DNA of 64,000 bases from Arthrobacter sp. AZCC_0090 (GTDB lineage: Bacteria; Actinomycetota; Actinomycetes; Actinomycetales; Micrococcaceae). Location of the stretch: NCBI RefSeq assembly GCF_014207375.1, contig NZ_JACHEE010000001.1, forward strand, positions 62,001-126,000, in the 5' to 3' direction. Under the pieces are notes generated by a model. That model ran no database searches. It saw only the letters and a program-made list of their open reading frames with translations, and was not told the origin of the DNA. The translations under genes and the position numbers were made by a program. Position 1 is the stretch's first letter. Each line of letters begins with the position of its first letter. Of the stretch, positions 35,572-44,208 are shown one piece after another.

Positions 35572-36433
35572 AGACTACGTGGCCGAGGCTCGTGAGCAAG
35601 CGGGCGACGGCGTCCTCCGCGGTTGGGAGCGGGCCGAAGACCTCGCGCTGCCGGGTGGTGTCTGCGACGTAGCGTCCGGTCTGGAACCAGTCCATCATGG
35701 CCCCCAGATCCCCCGCCATCGGGGTGGTTGGTCCGAGGACCGTGACCGGCGTACGCAGCAGGCGGGCAGCGATATCTGCGATTTCCCGCATGCTTACCGG
35801 CCGGTCCCAGCCGATATCGATTCGCTGCCCGTCTACTCCGGTTGCGTCGACTGCTGCGGCAAGATAGCCAGCGAGATCGGCGGTGAGAACGAAAGTCAAG
35901 GGGATGCTCGGGGACCCGAACCAGGTGAGTTGCCCTTTGCTGAAAGGGTCGCCGCCGAAACGGGCGAGGGTGTCAAGGAATGCTCCCGGACGCAGCGCCA
36001 CGAACGGAACTGCGAGTTCTTCGAGGCGATCCTCGGTCAGTTTCTTGTGCCAGAAGTGCGGAACGTCCGGGGTTTGATCGCAAGTGAGGATGCTCGTCAG
36101 GACGAACTTGCGGATGCCGGAACGGCTGGCCGCGTCGACGAGGTTGATGTTGCCCACTGTGTCGATGACCGGGCTATCGCCTTCCCGGTGTCGGGTGTAT
36201 CCCGCCGCTGAGGTGATCACGGTGTCAATGCCGTCCATGGCCCGCAGAAGCGAGTCTGGATCCATCATGTCGCCTCGGGCGATCGTGACCCCCGAAGCTT
36301 CCAATCGCGTCGCATCCGATCCGGGGCGCACCAAGGCGTGGACTTGCTTTCCCCGCGTCAGCAACTCGGACACCACCTGGGCGCCCAGCATGCCGGTGCC
36401 GCCGACCACAAGCACTGGTCCAAGCTCGGTCAT
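35570..36433 (-). CDS. NmrA-like NAD(P)H-binding oxidoreductase
   Basis: A 287-residue atypical SDR. VVGGTGMLGAQVVSELLTRG is the nucleotide-binding loop; VHALVRPGSDATRLEASGV and KKLTEDRLEELAVPFVALRPGAFLD are typical of NmrA/quinone-reductase-like proteins. The usual YxxxK Tyr is replaced (HKKLTED), as in many family members that act as redox sensors or reductases of unknown substrate. It begins immediately after the stop of the upstream SRPBCC gene, so the two form an operon. Confidence 0.88.
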   Translation of the reverse strand: MTELGPVLVVGGTGMLGAQVVSELLTRGKQVHALVRPGSDATRLEASGVTIARGDMMDPDSLLRAMDGIDTVITSAAGYTRHREGDSPVIDTVGNINLVDAASRSGIRKFVLTSILTCDQTPDVPHFWHKKLTEDRLEELAVPFVALRPGAFLDTLARFGGDPFSKGQLTWFGSPSIPLTFVLTADLAGYLAAAVDATGVDGQRIDIGWDRPVSMREIADIAARLLRTPVTVLGPTTPMAGDLGAMMDWFQTGRYVADTTRQREVFGPLPTAEDAVARLLTSLGHVV

Positions 36434-36886
36434 CTACTCCTCCACCTCGCCGCGCCACCCTCCGGTTTCACTTCCACGCGACTCTATGAATTCCTTGAAC
36501 TTCTTCAGGTCTGCCTTCACCTGCACATCGTCAACTTTGAGCGCGGCTCCCGCCTTCTCCATGAATGTTTCTGGCGCCCATTCGAAATGGACCTTGACGT
36601 GCGTGTGATTGGCGTCCAGCGGCGAAAACCTGATGATGCCTGCGTGCGACTTGCCATCAATGCTGCGCCAAGCGATCCGGTCGTCGGGTTCCTGGTCGAC
36701 TATTTCAGTATCGAATTCCCGTTCCACGCCTCCGACCTTGGTGACCCAATGATTGGTCGTGTCGGTCAGCTGGGTAACGGACTCCACCCCTGGCATGAAT
36801 TCAGGAAACGATTCGAACTGTGTCCACTGGTTGTAAGCCGTGTGAACAGGGACAGCCACGTCAATCGCCTCTTCAACCTTTTGCAT
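36434..36886 (-). CDS. SRPBCC (polyketide cyclase/START-like) protein
   Basis: A 150-residue helix-grip protein: EAIDVAVPVHTAYNQWTQFESFPEFMPGVESVTQL at the N-terminus is typical of bacterial cyclase/dehydrase (COG5637-like) proteins, with WRSIDGKSHAGIIRFSPLD in the middle. It binds a hydrophobic ligand in an internal cavity; no catalytic role can be assigned. First gene of a two-gene operon; AGGGAGGAGGAAAA lies right before the ATG at 36886. Confidence 0.88.
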   Translation of the reverse strand: MQKVEEAIDVAVPVHTAYNQWTQFESFPEFMPGVESVTQLTDTTNHWVTKVGGVEREFDTEIVDQEPDDRIAWRSIDGKSHAGIIRFSPLDANHTHVKVHFEWAPETFMEKAGAALKVDDVQVKADLKKFKEFIESRGSETGGWRGEVEE

Positions 36887-37045
36887 TTTTCCTCCTCCCT
36901 GGAACTTGTATGGGACTGGCCGCAGGGATGGCCTGTGGAGGCGTCCCCTGAGTGAAGCCAGTCACACTTGAACGTTAAGCCTGCTGTTTATCCAAGTCCA
37001 GCCCGGCCAGGTGCAGCGTCCGTGCCCGGCCATCCAACAACCCGG

Positions 37046-39163
37046 TTACGTCCGGGCGCGCCCCTGGCGCGCGACCGCGTCGATCGTCACGGCTGCGACC
37101 AGAACAAGTGCAGTGACGACGTACTTCGCCGGTGCGCTGTAGCCCTGAAGCCCCATGCCGTTATCGATCGTCGCGATCACCAGCCCGCCGAGGACCCCGT
37201 GCAGCACCTTGCCTCGCCCTCCGAACAAGCTTGTACCGCCGATCACCGCGGCCGCCACGGCGTAAAGCACCAGTGTGCCGCCGTCGTACGACGTCGAGAC
37301 CGAGCGGAGCCGGGAGGCGTAGACGATTCCGGCGATTCCTGCTGTGAAGGAGGCGAGCATAAAAGCGATCGTGCGGATGCGCGCAAGGTTCACGCCTCCC
37401 CGCCGCGAGGCCTCGGCGTTGCCGCCAATAGCGTAGACGTAGCGGCCGAACCGGGTTCGGCCGAGCAGCAACGTCCAGGTGGCGAGGACGCCGAGCACCA
37501 CGAGCAGGACCCACGGCACGCCGCTGATTTCGACCAAGGTGCCGCGATTTGTGTTGCATAGCCAGACCGTGGCCACGCCGGCCGCAACCACCGCTGCGAT
37601 TTTCAGGGCGCTCACGCTCGGCGGCGGGGCGACGAGTCCCGAGTTCCGTCGTCGGGCGTCCCGTACCCACGTCCAGGTGCCGAACACTCCCGCGACGACC
37701 ACCATGAGGCTCCAGCTGGTGATTGGAGTGAGATTACCGCTGGCGATGTTGTTGATGACGGGGTCGTTGATGGGCACTACTCCGCCGCTGCCGAGGATAA
37801 TCAGCATCACGCCGAGCCAGCCGAGCTGGCCTCCGAGTGTGACGACGAACGAAGGTAGACCGAGGCGGGTAATGATCGTGCCGTGCAGGATCCCGATCCC
37901 GGCGCACGTTGCTAGCCCGACGACGATCCCCGCCCACCAAGGCCAGCCGGTCGCCTCCTGGACGAGTTCGGCCATGATGACGCCGCCCACGCCCCCGACG
38001 TACCCGATTGACAAGTCGATCTCGCCAAGCAGGAGCACGAAAATCTGGCCCATCGCCAGCAGCATGAAGACTGAACCCTGAATAAGCAGGTTCACCATGT
38101 TGCCTGGGGTCAGGAAATTCGGGTTCAGCGATTGGAACAGGACAGAGATCAGGAGCAAGCCCGCGAGCACTGGCAGCACTCCGCTCTCGCCGCCACGAAC
38201 CCGTGCCAGCGCTGCACGGAAGTAATCGGCCAGCGACGTGGCGGTAATGTCGGGATTCAGCGCCAATGCGGCATCGCGCGCGGCAGCTTCGGTGGTCGGC
38301 TCGTCCTGGAGCGGGGCTATGGCGGGCGGGAGCGGTCCCTTCGCCGCGGAAATCAGGCGTTTCGGTGGCGTTGGCTGTGCAAGTTCGGGCCTAATCCGGT
38401 CCGAGTTGCCCGTGGTCATCAAGTCGACCACGATTTGCGTGTCCAGTTCTTCGGTAGGCCTAACGTCCACGAGCCGCCCAAGCCTGAGGACGGCGATGCG
38501 GTCTGCCACTTGGAAAACGTCGTTCATGTTGTGCGAGACGACGACGACGGCAAGGCCGCGGTCCGCGAGCTGCCGGATCAGGTTGAGGACGACCTCTGTC
38601 TGGGCGACGCCGAGTGCCGCCGTCGGCTCGTCCATGATGACGAGCTTCGAGTTCCACAGCACGGATTTCGCGATCGATACCGACTGGCGTTGCCCACCTG
38701 ATAGCGAGGCGACAGGCTGCCGGATCGAACGCACGCTGGTCACGGCCAGGCTCGCCAGCGTTTCCCTGGCCGTGATCTCCATGCTCTCTTCATCGAGGAG
38801 AAGATGGCGCAGCCGCTCGCGGCCGAGGAACAGGTTCTGGACGATGTCGAGGTTGTCGCACAGTGCCAGGTCCTGATACACGGTCTCGATGCCGAGCGCG
38901 GCGGCTTCGTGTGGTGAGTTCAACCGTACGGGCTTGCTTTCCCAGAACAGCTGGCCGCCGTCGGGGGTGTGAATGCCGGCGACGCATTTGATCAATACCG
39001 ACTTGCCCGCGCCGTTGTCGCCCGCCAGGGCGGTCACCTTCCCGGTAGGTACCTCGAGGGTGATGTCGACCAGTGCCTGCACGGGCCCGAAATTCTTGTC
39101 GATCCCTACCAGCCGAAGCAGCGGTCCGGCGGCAGGAAGGGCCGGGGTTTCCAACTCACTCAT
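37046..39163 (-). CDS. Xylose-type ABC importer: fused ATPase and permease
   Basis: A single 705-residue chain joins two subunits that are normally separate. Residues 1-252 are a single-copy sugar ATPase (XylG/FrcA-like): Walker A GDNGAGKS (48-55), LSGGQ (154-158), LVIMDEP (174-180), His 211. Residues ~253-325 form a Pro/Ala-rich linker. Residues ~326-705 are an RbsC/XylH-like permease with about ten helices, with IFVLLLGEIDLSIGYVGGVGG and GRYVYAIGGNAEASRRGGVN motifs. The ATG at 39163 lies 8 bases after the stop of the binding-protein gene. The frame is continuous, with no sign of a frameshift at the linker. Fusion would fix ATPase-permease stoichiometry. Confidence 0.93.
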   Translation of the reverse strand: MSELETPALPAAGPLLRLVGIDKNFGPVQALVDITLEVPTGKVTALAGDNGAGKSVLIKCVAGIHTPDGGQLFWESKPVRLNSPHEAAALGIETVYQDLALCDNLDIVQNLFLGRERLRHLLLDEESMEITARETLASLAVTSVRSIRQPVASLSGGQRQSVSIAKSVLWNSKLVIMDEPTAALGVAQTEVVLNLIRQLADRGLAVVVVSHNMNDVFQVADRIAVLRLGRLVDVRPTEELDTQIVVDLMTTGNSDRIRPELAQPTPPKRLISAAKGPLPPAIAPLQDEPTTEAAARDAALALNPDITATSLADYFRAALARVRGGESGVLPVLAGLLLISVLFQSLNPNFLTPGNMVNLLIQGSVFMLLAMGQIFVLLLGEIDLSIGYVGGVGGVIMAELVQEATGWPWWAGIVVGLATCAGIGILHGTIITRLGLPSFVVTLGGQLGWLGVMLIILGSGGVVPINDPVINNIASGNLTPITSWSLMVVVAGVFGTWTWVRDARRRNSGLVAPPPSVSALKIAAVVAAGVATVWLCNTNRGTLVEISGVPWVLLVVLGVLATWTLLLGRTRFGRYVYAIGGNAEASRRGGVNLARIRTIAFMLASFTAGIAGIVYASRLRSVSTSYDGGTLVLYAVAAAVIGGTSLFGGRGKVLHGVLGGLVIATIDNGMGLQGYSAPAKYVVTALVLVAAVTIDAVARQGRART

Positions 39164-39171
39164 TGTTCCAA

Positions 39172-40392
39172 CTACTGGATTCCTGCCGCGGTGCAAGCGT
39201 CCTTCACCTGCGAGATGCACAGCGAAGAGACCGTTGCAGCGCCGTCCTTGACGACGGTGTCGGCCATGTTCTTCGTTGTCACCCACAGCGGGGTCAGCAG
39301 GACCGATGCGACGTCGGTCTTCGCGGTGTCGTCAGTGGTCTTGCCATTCACCAGGGTTGAGGGAATGCTCGTGCCTGCCCGCAGATAGAGTGCCGCCGCC
39401 GCGGCAGCCTGGGCCTCAAAGTAGATCGGCTTGTACACCGTTCCGCACTGGTAGCCCTTCAGGATGTTCTGCAAACCGGACAATGACGCATCCTGCCCTG
39501 TGGTGGGGAAGGTTTTGGCAGGGATTTGCTTGCTCTGCAGGTAGGCGATCACCGCGTTGGCGTTGTCATCGTTGGGCGTGACCACCGCGTTGATGTTCGG
39601 GTGGGCAGTGTACTGCTGGGCGAACGTCGTCTGTGCCACTGAAGGAGTCCAGGTACCGGCGGGCTCGCCTGCGTTCACGTACTCGCCGTTGTCAAAGTGC
39701 GGCTTCAGTACGCCGTTGTAGCCTTGGGCGAATAGCTTCGCGTTATTGTCGGTCGGGTCGCCATCCATGATCAGGACGTTCGGCTTGGTGACTTTCCAGT
39801 CTGCGAGGCAACTGATTTCGCCCTGGCCGATCAGTTGACCGACCTTGACGTTGTCGAAACTGACGTAGGTTCGATCCTTCGCCCCGCCTTTGACGAGCCG
39901 GTCATAGTCGATCACCTTGACGCCCCGCGAGGTCGCGGCCGCCTCGATGGCAGCGCCTGAACCCGAGTCGAGGGCATCGACCAGCAGCACGGACGCCCCG
40001 GCCGTGATGTCAGCCTCGGCCTGTGTTTGCATCGTGCTTGCGCTGCCCTGCGCGTTGTCAATCTTGAACTTGCTGGCGTCGAGTCCCGCGGTTTCGAATG
40101 CCTTCTTCAGGTACGGGGCATCGAAGGTGACGTACCGCGCGGAAGTCGTGGTGTCCGGTAGAAGTACGCCGACCATGCCCTTGCCTTGCGAAGCGAGCGA
40201 CGTGAGCTGTTTCATCGCTGAGAAATCGGCCGTGAACGCATCCGCCGAGATCTGGGGTACGGCTCCTCCGGAACTCGTGGTGCTTGGCGAAGTCGGTGCA
40301 CTCGGGCTTGAGCAGGCAGCGAGCGCCGTGATAGCGAGGGTTGCAATGAAGGCGGTTCCGGCGCCTCGTGCCGGGACCTTCATGTTTAACAT
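39172..40392 (-). CDS. Xylose-type periplasmic binding lipoprotein
   Basis: A 406-residue sugar-binding protein of the XylF/Peripla_BP_4 type. Signal peptide with lipobox LAAC (Cys 27). Domain features: VGVLLPDTTTSARYVTFDAP, SVLLVDALDSGSGAAIEAA, VKVIDYDRLV and AVVTPNDDNANAVIAYL, then TGQDASLSGLQNILKGYQ. These blocks are diagnostic of D-xylose and related pentose-binding proteins. The ATG at 40392 has GGAAGG seven bases upstream. First gene of a two-gene operon with the fused ATPase-permease; no xylose isomerase, kinase or ROK repressor is within the window. Confidence 0.93.
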   Translation of the reverse strand: MLNMKVPARGAGTAFIATLAITALAACSSPSAPTSPSTTSSGGAVPQISADAFTADFSAMKQLTSLASQGKGMVGVLLPDTTTSARYVTFDAPYLKKAFETAGLDASKFKIDNAQGSASTMQTQAEADITAGASVLLVDALDSGSGAAIEAAATSRGVKVIDYDRLVKGGAKDRTYVSFDNVKVGQLIGQGEISCLADWKVTKPNVLIMDGDPTDNNAKLFAQGYNGVLKPHFDNGEYVNAGEPAGTWTPSVAQTTFAQQYTAHPNINAVVTPNDDNANAVIAYLQSKQIPAKTFPTTGQDASLSGLQNILKGYQCGTVYKPIYFEAQAAAAAALYLRAGTSIPSTLVNGKTTDDTAKTDVASVLLTPLWVTTKNMADTVVKDGAATVSSLCISQVKDACTAAGIQ

Positions 40393-40512
40393 TTCTTTCC
40401 TTCCATTGGTTGCGACTTCAAGCGACCTGGCGGGGTCGGGCCGGAACCTGGGCGTTGTCGCCGGACGTAGGTCCACGCCGGAGGCCACGGCGGTTTTCAC
40501 CAACGGACGTCG

Positions 40513-40544
40513 AAAAGTCAGCACAGAGCTGACTGGCGACTTTT
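40513..40544. promoter_or_regulatory. Nested dyad in the sugar-importer control region
   Basis: AAAAGTC (40513-40519) pairs with GACTTTT (40538-40544); nested inside, GTCAGC (40517-40522) pairs with GCTGAC (40528-40533). 120-150 bases upstream of the binding-protein start on the minus strand; operator-like. Confidence 0.45.
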
Positions 40545-40579
40545 ATGACCAGCGACTCGATATCACGGGGTCCTCTCTG

Positions 40580-40613
40580 GACGAACATGCCGGCGATGGC
40601 GGGCATGTTCGTC
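40580..40613. promoter_or_regulatory. 12-bp perfect dyad, operator-like
   Basis: GACGAACATGCC (40580-40591) and GGCATGTTCGTC (40602-40613) are perfect inverted copies with a 10-base spacer, i.e. arm centres about two helical turns apart. This suits a dimeric regulator. Confidence 0.55.
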
Positions 40614-40681
40614 AATGTTGCTCTATGACTACGTTCTAGACCGGAAGTCGGCTCTTAGCAAGGCTTCGTGCGCGGCAGGAT

Positions 40682-40739
40682 TCGACGACGGCGATGCCGG
40701 GGTTCCCGGGGCACAGGAGCCGAGCGTCGCCGTCGTCGA
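40682..40739. repeat. 13-bp perfect inverted repeat with 32-base loop
   Basis: TCGACGACGGCGA (40682-40694) and TCGCCGTCGTCGA (40727-40739). The loop is itself GC-rich (GGGGTTCCCGGGG). Could be a structured leader RNA for the downstream SPW gene or a terminator. Confidence 0.5.
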
Positions 40740-40972
40740 GGGCCTAGGGGCCAATCCGCGCGGGCACCGGTCGGGAAGCAGCTGCGTACGGATTTTGTTA
40801 CATCAATACCGGAGCGGCGATGGCAGCGGAACCGTGCGGCCCGTTGGGCGCCAGGACTGTCACCGCGGCGCCCGATGGCGGTACTTCGTAAGAAGTCACC
40901 GTCAACAAGAGAAGCCCTGGGGTGCCCTCCAAGGCGTCCCGGGGTGCAGTCCACATCACAGGGGTGGTTTCA

Positions 40973-41335
40973 ATGAAGAAATGGACGCGATGGCAGGATT
41001 GGGTCACGGTTGTTGCCGGACTCTATGCTGCCCTATCGGTCATCTGGACCACGGCGGCCGGTGGGTCGGCTGCCTTGATGGTCGTGTTCGGCGCTTTGCT
41101 GATCATCAGCGGCGTCATCAATCTGGCCATGCCCGGAACGCCGGTCATGGAGTGGGTCCAGGCAGGCTTGGGCGCCTTGCTCTTCCTCTCTCCGTGGATG
41201 GGTTCCTACGCCATGCAAACCGGCGTCGCCTGGACATCTTGGATTACCGGGCTGGTGGCGCTCGTGGTCACAGCGACCGCGATCAAGCCCAGCACCGAGG
41301 AACACCGGCATCACATGGTCAGCCCTTCGCACTGA
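40973..41335 (+). CDS. SPW-repeat membrane protein
   Basis: A 120-residue membrane protein with four helices arranged as two SPW units. The first unit reads WTRWQDWVTVVAGLYAALSVIW, the second LGALLFLSPWMGSYAM. SPW proteins are small integral membrane proteins of unknown role, common in soil bacteria. The start ATG at 40973 begins MKKWTRWQDW, as in homologues; upstream in-frame codons back to 40922 are not supported. Followed by a strong terminator. Confidence 0.88.
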   Translation: MKKWTRWQDWVTVVAGLYAALSVIWTTAAGGSAALMVVFGALLIISGVINLAMPGTPVMEWVQAGLGALLFLSPWMGSYAMQTGVAWTSWITGLVALVVTATAIKPSTEEHRHHMVSPSH

Positions 41336-41368
41336 ACAGAGTTGACCCTGAAAAACAGAGTTGACCCC
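41335..41368 (+). repeat. Short direct repeat
   Basis: AACAGAGTTGACCC occurs at 41335-41348 and again at 41354-41367, 19 bases apart, right after the SPW stop codon. Meaning unknown; TTGACC could serve as a -35 but no gene follows on this strand. Confidence 0.5.
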
Positions 41369-41380
41369 AAACAGTGAACA

Positions 41381-41415
41381 GCGACCGGCGGGGCTTAATC
41401 GGAACCGCCGGTCGC
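41381..41415. terminator. Strong terminator hairpin
   Basis: GCGACCGGCGG (41381-41391) and CCGCCGGTCGC (41405-41415), perfect 11-bp stem with a 13-base loop, followed by TTGCTCTTGT. Lies between convergent genes. Confidence 0.8.
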
Positions 41416-41458
41416 TTGCTCTTGTATCCGCACGCAGAATCCCGGGTAGACCCTCAGG

Positions 41459-42457
41459 TCACGCTTGCAGGACCGCAGCCCCGGTTACTCGGCCGGCGGC
41501 CAGGTCCCGTAGCGCCTGATCGGCTTCAGCCAACGGATATGCCGTGGTGGTCGGGGCCAGGGGAATTTCTGCTGCCAGGGACCAGAACTCCTCGCCGTCT
41601 GCCCGGGTGTTGGCGGTAACACTGCGGAGTTGCCGCTCATGGAAGAGCTCGGTGGAATAGTTCAAGGGTGGTATGCCGCTCAGGTGGATGCCTGCAATGG
41701 CGAGCGTCCCGCCCCGGTCCAATGCCCTGAGCGCCACAGGGACGAGGTCCCCGACAGGGGCAAAAAGTATTGCTGAGTCGAGCATGTCTGGCGGGGAGTC
41801 GAAGGCGTCGCCGACAAAGACGGCGCCCAGATCACGTGCCAGTGACCGGGCCTGCTCCGAACGGGTCATCACGTAGACCTCGGCCCCTTGATAGCGTGCC
41901 ATTTGCGCCGTGAGATGGGCTGAACCCCCGAATCCGTAGAGGCCCAGCCGGCCACCGCGCGGAACGGCGGCGCGTTTGAGTGCGCGGTAGCCGATGATGC
42001 CCGAGCACAGTAGGGGTGCTGCGTGCTCGTCTGAAAATTGATCCGGAATGGCATAGGCGAAATCCTCGGAGACTGTCAGCTGTTCGGCGTAGCCGCCGTC
42101 CCTGTCCCATCCGGTGAAGACAGGGGAGAGGCAAAGATTCTCTTCGGCGCGCCGGCAATACCGGCACGTCCCACAGGTTCCTCCAAGCCAGGCCACCCCG
42201 ACCCTGTCGCCACGTTGGAATCTCACACAACCATCGCCCATGCCGCTGACCACCCCCACCACTTCATGACCGGGCACTACATCCGGCACCCGCGGCGCAA
42301 GGTCGCCCTCGGCCAGATGCAGATCCGTCCGGCAGACACCACAGGTCCGGATACGGACCAGCAGCTCTTTGTACCCCGGTTGCGGATCGGGCCTCTCGCC
42401 CCAAACAAGTGGCGCTGACGTTATCGGACCGGGTTCATGCACCCACCACGCACGCAT
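41459..42457 (-). CDS. Zinc-dependent alcohol dehydrogenase (AdhA-like)
   Basis: A 332-residue medium-chain dehydrogenase. Catalytic zinc ligands: Cys in [15 protein letters not shown], His-Glu in [10 protein letters not shown]. Structural zinc: [15 protein letters not shown]. The Rossmann loop reads [19 protein letters not shown], the GFGGSAH form of the zinc-binding ADH family seen in actinobacterial AdhA. Probably oxidises or reduces a primary alcohol/aldehyde with NAD(H). It is 114 bases downstream of another zinc ADH gene on the same strand; the two may be co-transcribed. Confidence 0.92.
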   Translation of the reverse strand: MRAWWVHEPGPITSAPLVWGERPDPQPGYKELLVRIRTCGVCRTDLHLAEGDLAPRVPDVVPGHEVVGVVSGMGDGCVRFQRGDRVGVAWLGGTCGTCRYCRRAEENLCLSPVFTGWDRDGGYAEQLTVSEDFAYAIPDQFSDEHAAPLLCSGIIGYRALKRAAVPRGGRLGLYGFGGSAHLTAQMARYQGAEVYVMTRSEQARSLARDLGAVFVGDAFDSPPDMLDSAILFAPVGDLVPVALRALDRGGTLAIAGIHLSGIPPLNYSTELFHERQLRSVTANTRADGEEFWSLAAEIPLAPTTTAYPLAEADQALRDLAAGRVTGAAVLQA

Positions 42458-42571
42458 CGTTCCTTGCCTCGAAGCTTGATCTGGCGCCTTCTCTATGGAT
42501 TCTCCCGCTGTTCCGTGGCATACGCCACAGCTCCGTCATTCCCCAGGAGCCTGCGGTTCACCCCATACCGG

Positions 42572-43627
42572 TCAGGGAGTCAGAAGGACCTTGATGGCGC
42601 GCCGTTCGTCCATGGCGCGGTACGCCTCAGGGGCTTCCTCGAGCGGCATCACGGCGTCGAAGACCCGGCCCGGATTGATCGTGCCGTCGAGTACGTCCGC
42701 GAGCAGTTCCGGGATGTACGTCCGGGCCGGGGCCATTCCGCCCGCAATCGAGATGTTGGTGTCGAACAGGTAGCGTAGTGGAGCCTCGGCCCCGCCTGTC
42801 GGGACACCCACAAAGCCGAGCGCGCCGCCCGGGCGGACGCTGTGCAGTGCCTGTTCCATGGATTCCTTGGTCCCGACGCACTCCAGCACAGAGTCCGCCA
42901 GTACGCCTCCCAACAACTCGCGGACCTTGGCGACGCCCTCTTCGCCACGTTCAGCCACGATGTCCGTGGCTCCGAACTCGCGGGCAATGGCCTGGCGGTC
43001 GGCGTGCCGGGACATAGCGATGATTCGCTCGGCTCCGAGCCGCTTCGCCGCGAGCACGCCACAGAGACCCACCGCGCCGTCGCCGACAACGACGACGGTC
43101 CTACCGGGCCGGACCTTAGCTGCCAGGGCGGCGTGGTGGCCGGTAGCCATGACATCGGACAGCGTCAGCAGGCTGGCGCGTAGCGCGTCGTCCGGCACCG
43201 TGACGCCGGGAACCTTGACGAGGGTGGAGTCTGCGAGCGGTACCCGGACCGCCTGGCCCTGGCCGCCGTCGATCGCGTACCCGCTATCGTCCTTGCCTCC
43301 CCAGCCAGCCAAATGGTCGCAGGCCACCGTGACGCCTTCCAAGCATTGCGGGCACGCGCCGCAGCTGACGACGAACGGGGCGATCACGAAATCGCCGACC
43401 GTCAGGGTGCCGACATCGTCGCCAACGCTCTCCACGGTGCCGATGAATTCATGCCCGATCGCGGATGGCTTGCGGGTGGGCTTGACACCACGGTAAGGCC
43501 AAAGGTCCGATCCGCAGACGCAGGAAGCGATGACCTTCACGATGACGTCGGTGGGCAGCTGGACCGTAGGGTAGTTACGGTCTTCAACACGGATGTCGCC
43601 GGGGCCGTGGATGATGGTGGCGCGCAT
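42572..43627 (-). CDS. Zinc-dependent dehydrogenase, MDR superfamily
   Basis: A 351-residue enzyme. Catalytic zinc site: ASCVCGSDLWPYRG and AIGHEFIGTV; structural zinc: CGACPQCLEGVTVAC; cofactor loop VVVVGDGAVGLCGVLAAKRLGAE. The gap of ten residues and the MRATIIHGPGDIRVEDR start are typical of actinobacterial threonine/alcohol dehydrogenase-like MDR proteins annotated as IMP-dehydrogenase-like or ADH; substrate unknown. I use the ATG at 43627, which has GAGGAG seven bases upstream, over the in-frame start at 43639. Confidence 0.92.
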   Translation of the reverse strand: MRATIIHGPGDIRVEDRNYPTVQLPTDVIVKVIASCVCGSDLWPYRGVKPTRKPSAIGHEFIGTVESVGDDVGTLTVGDFVIAPFVVSCGACPQCLEGVTVACDHLAGWGGKDDSGYAIDGGQGQAVRVPLADSTLVKVPGVTVPDDALRASLLTLSDVMATGHHAALAAKVRPGRTVVVVGDGAVGLCGVLAAKRLGAERIIAMSRHADRQAIAREFGATDIVAERGEEGVAKVRELLGGVLADSVLECVGTKESMEQALHSVRPGGALGFVGVPTGGAEAPLRYLFDTNISIAGGMAPARTYIPELLADVLDGTINPGRVFDAVMPLEEAPEAYRAMDERRAIKVLLTP

Positions 43628-43777
43628 GGTGCTCCTCAAATGGTGGTTGATGGGCTTGGATCGAGTCTATCGCCGAGGCTTTTGGTCTCGGCGGGGGAGG
43701 TTGAGTCCGAGGTCACCGGAGCAGCGTTCGTGTGAAACGGCAACGTAGGTGGTCAGAATCCTGGCGCGGAATCGTCC

Positions 43778-44053
43778 CTACATCAGCCACTGGACAGTGA
43801 CGTTCATGGCAAGCAGGGCATTTGTCAGGGGTGCAAGTATCGAATCGTCGGCCTCCATGCGGCGCAGCGTCTCCAGGAATTCATCCAGCTGAACGGTTGT
43901 GAACCCGCCGTCCTGGAGCTGTTGGATGGCAAGCTCCCTATTCTGTTTCCTGGTGTTGCTGAACCGCGGATTAACCTCCGGCGGTAGCGATTCCATCTCC
44001 AAGGCCTTTACTCGTCCCGCCGGTTCAATGCCCAAAAATGCCCTAGCCTTCAA
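43778..44053 (-). CDS. Hypothetical protein, up to 91 residues
   Basis: A small helical, charged protein; no family recognised. The frame begins with TTG at 44053 and has no good ribosome-binding site; an internal ATG at 43996 would give 72 residues. The body (QLQDGGFTTVQLDEFLETLRRMEADDSI) looks protein-like, with even hydrophobic spacing. A region of lower GC precedes it. Confidence 0.4.
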   Translation of the reverse strand: MKARAFLGIEPAGRVKALEMESLPPEVNPRFSNTRKQNRELAIQQLQDGGFTTVQLDEFLETLRRMEADDSILAPLTNALLAMNVTVQWLM

Positions 44054-44208
44054 GGTTATTGTTGCATTTCATACGCTACTATCTTGCCCCCGTGGGTTGC
44101 ACTGCTGCAGTTCCTTCGTGCTGCCCGATCTTTGAGTGCCGCACCCCGTCACGCCGTTCGAAAGGACCCCCAGGACAGACTGGGCTCCCCAACCAATAGC
44201 ATTGGTCA

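Larger units (their letters stand above)
40393..40972. other. 580-base intergenic region with three inverted repeats
   Basis: Lies between the xylF-like gene (minus) and the SPW protein gene (plus). I see no convincing open reading frame. It contains three separate dyads (40513-40544, 40580-40613, 40682-40739), listed individually. Both promoters must be inside. Confidence 0.6.

Noticed and set aside
37046-39163. Frameshift or missing stop at the ATPase-permease linker
   Set aside because: The frame and composition continue smoothly through the linker, so I report a fusion; sequencing error cannot be excluded from sequence alone.
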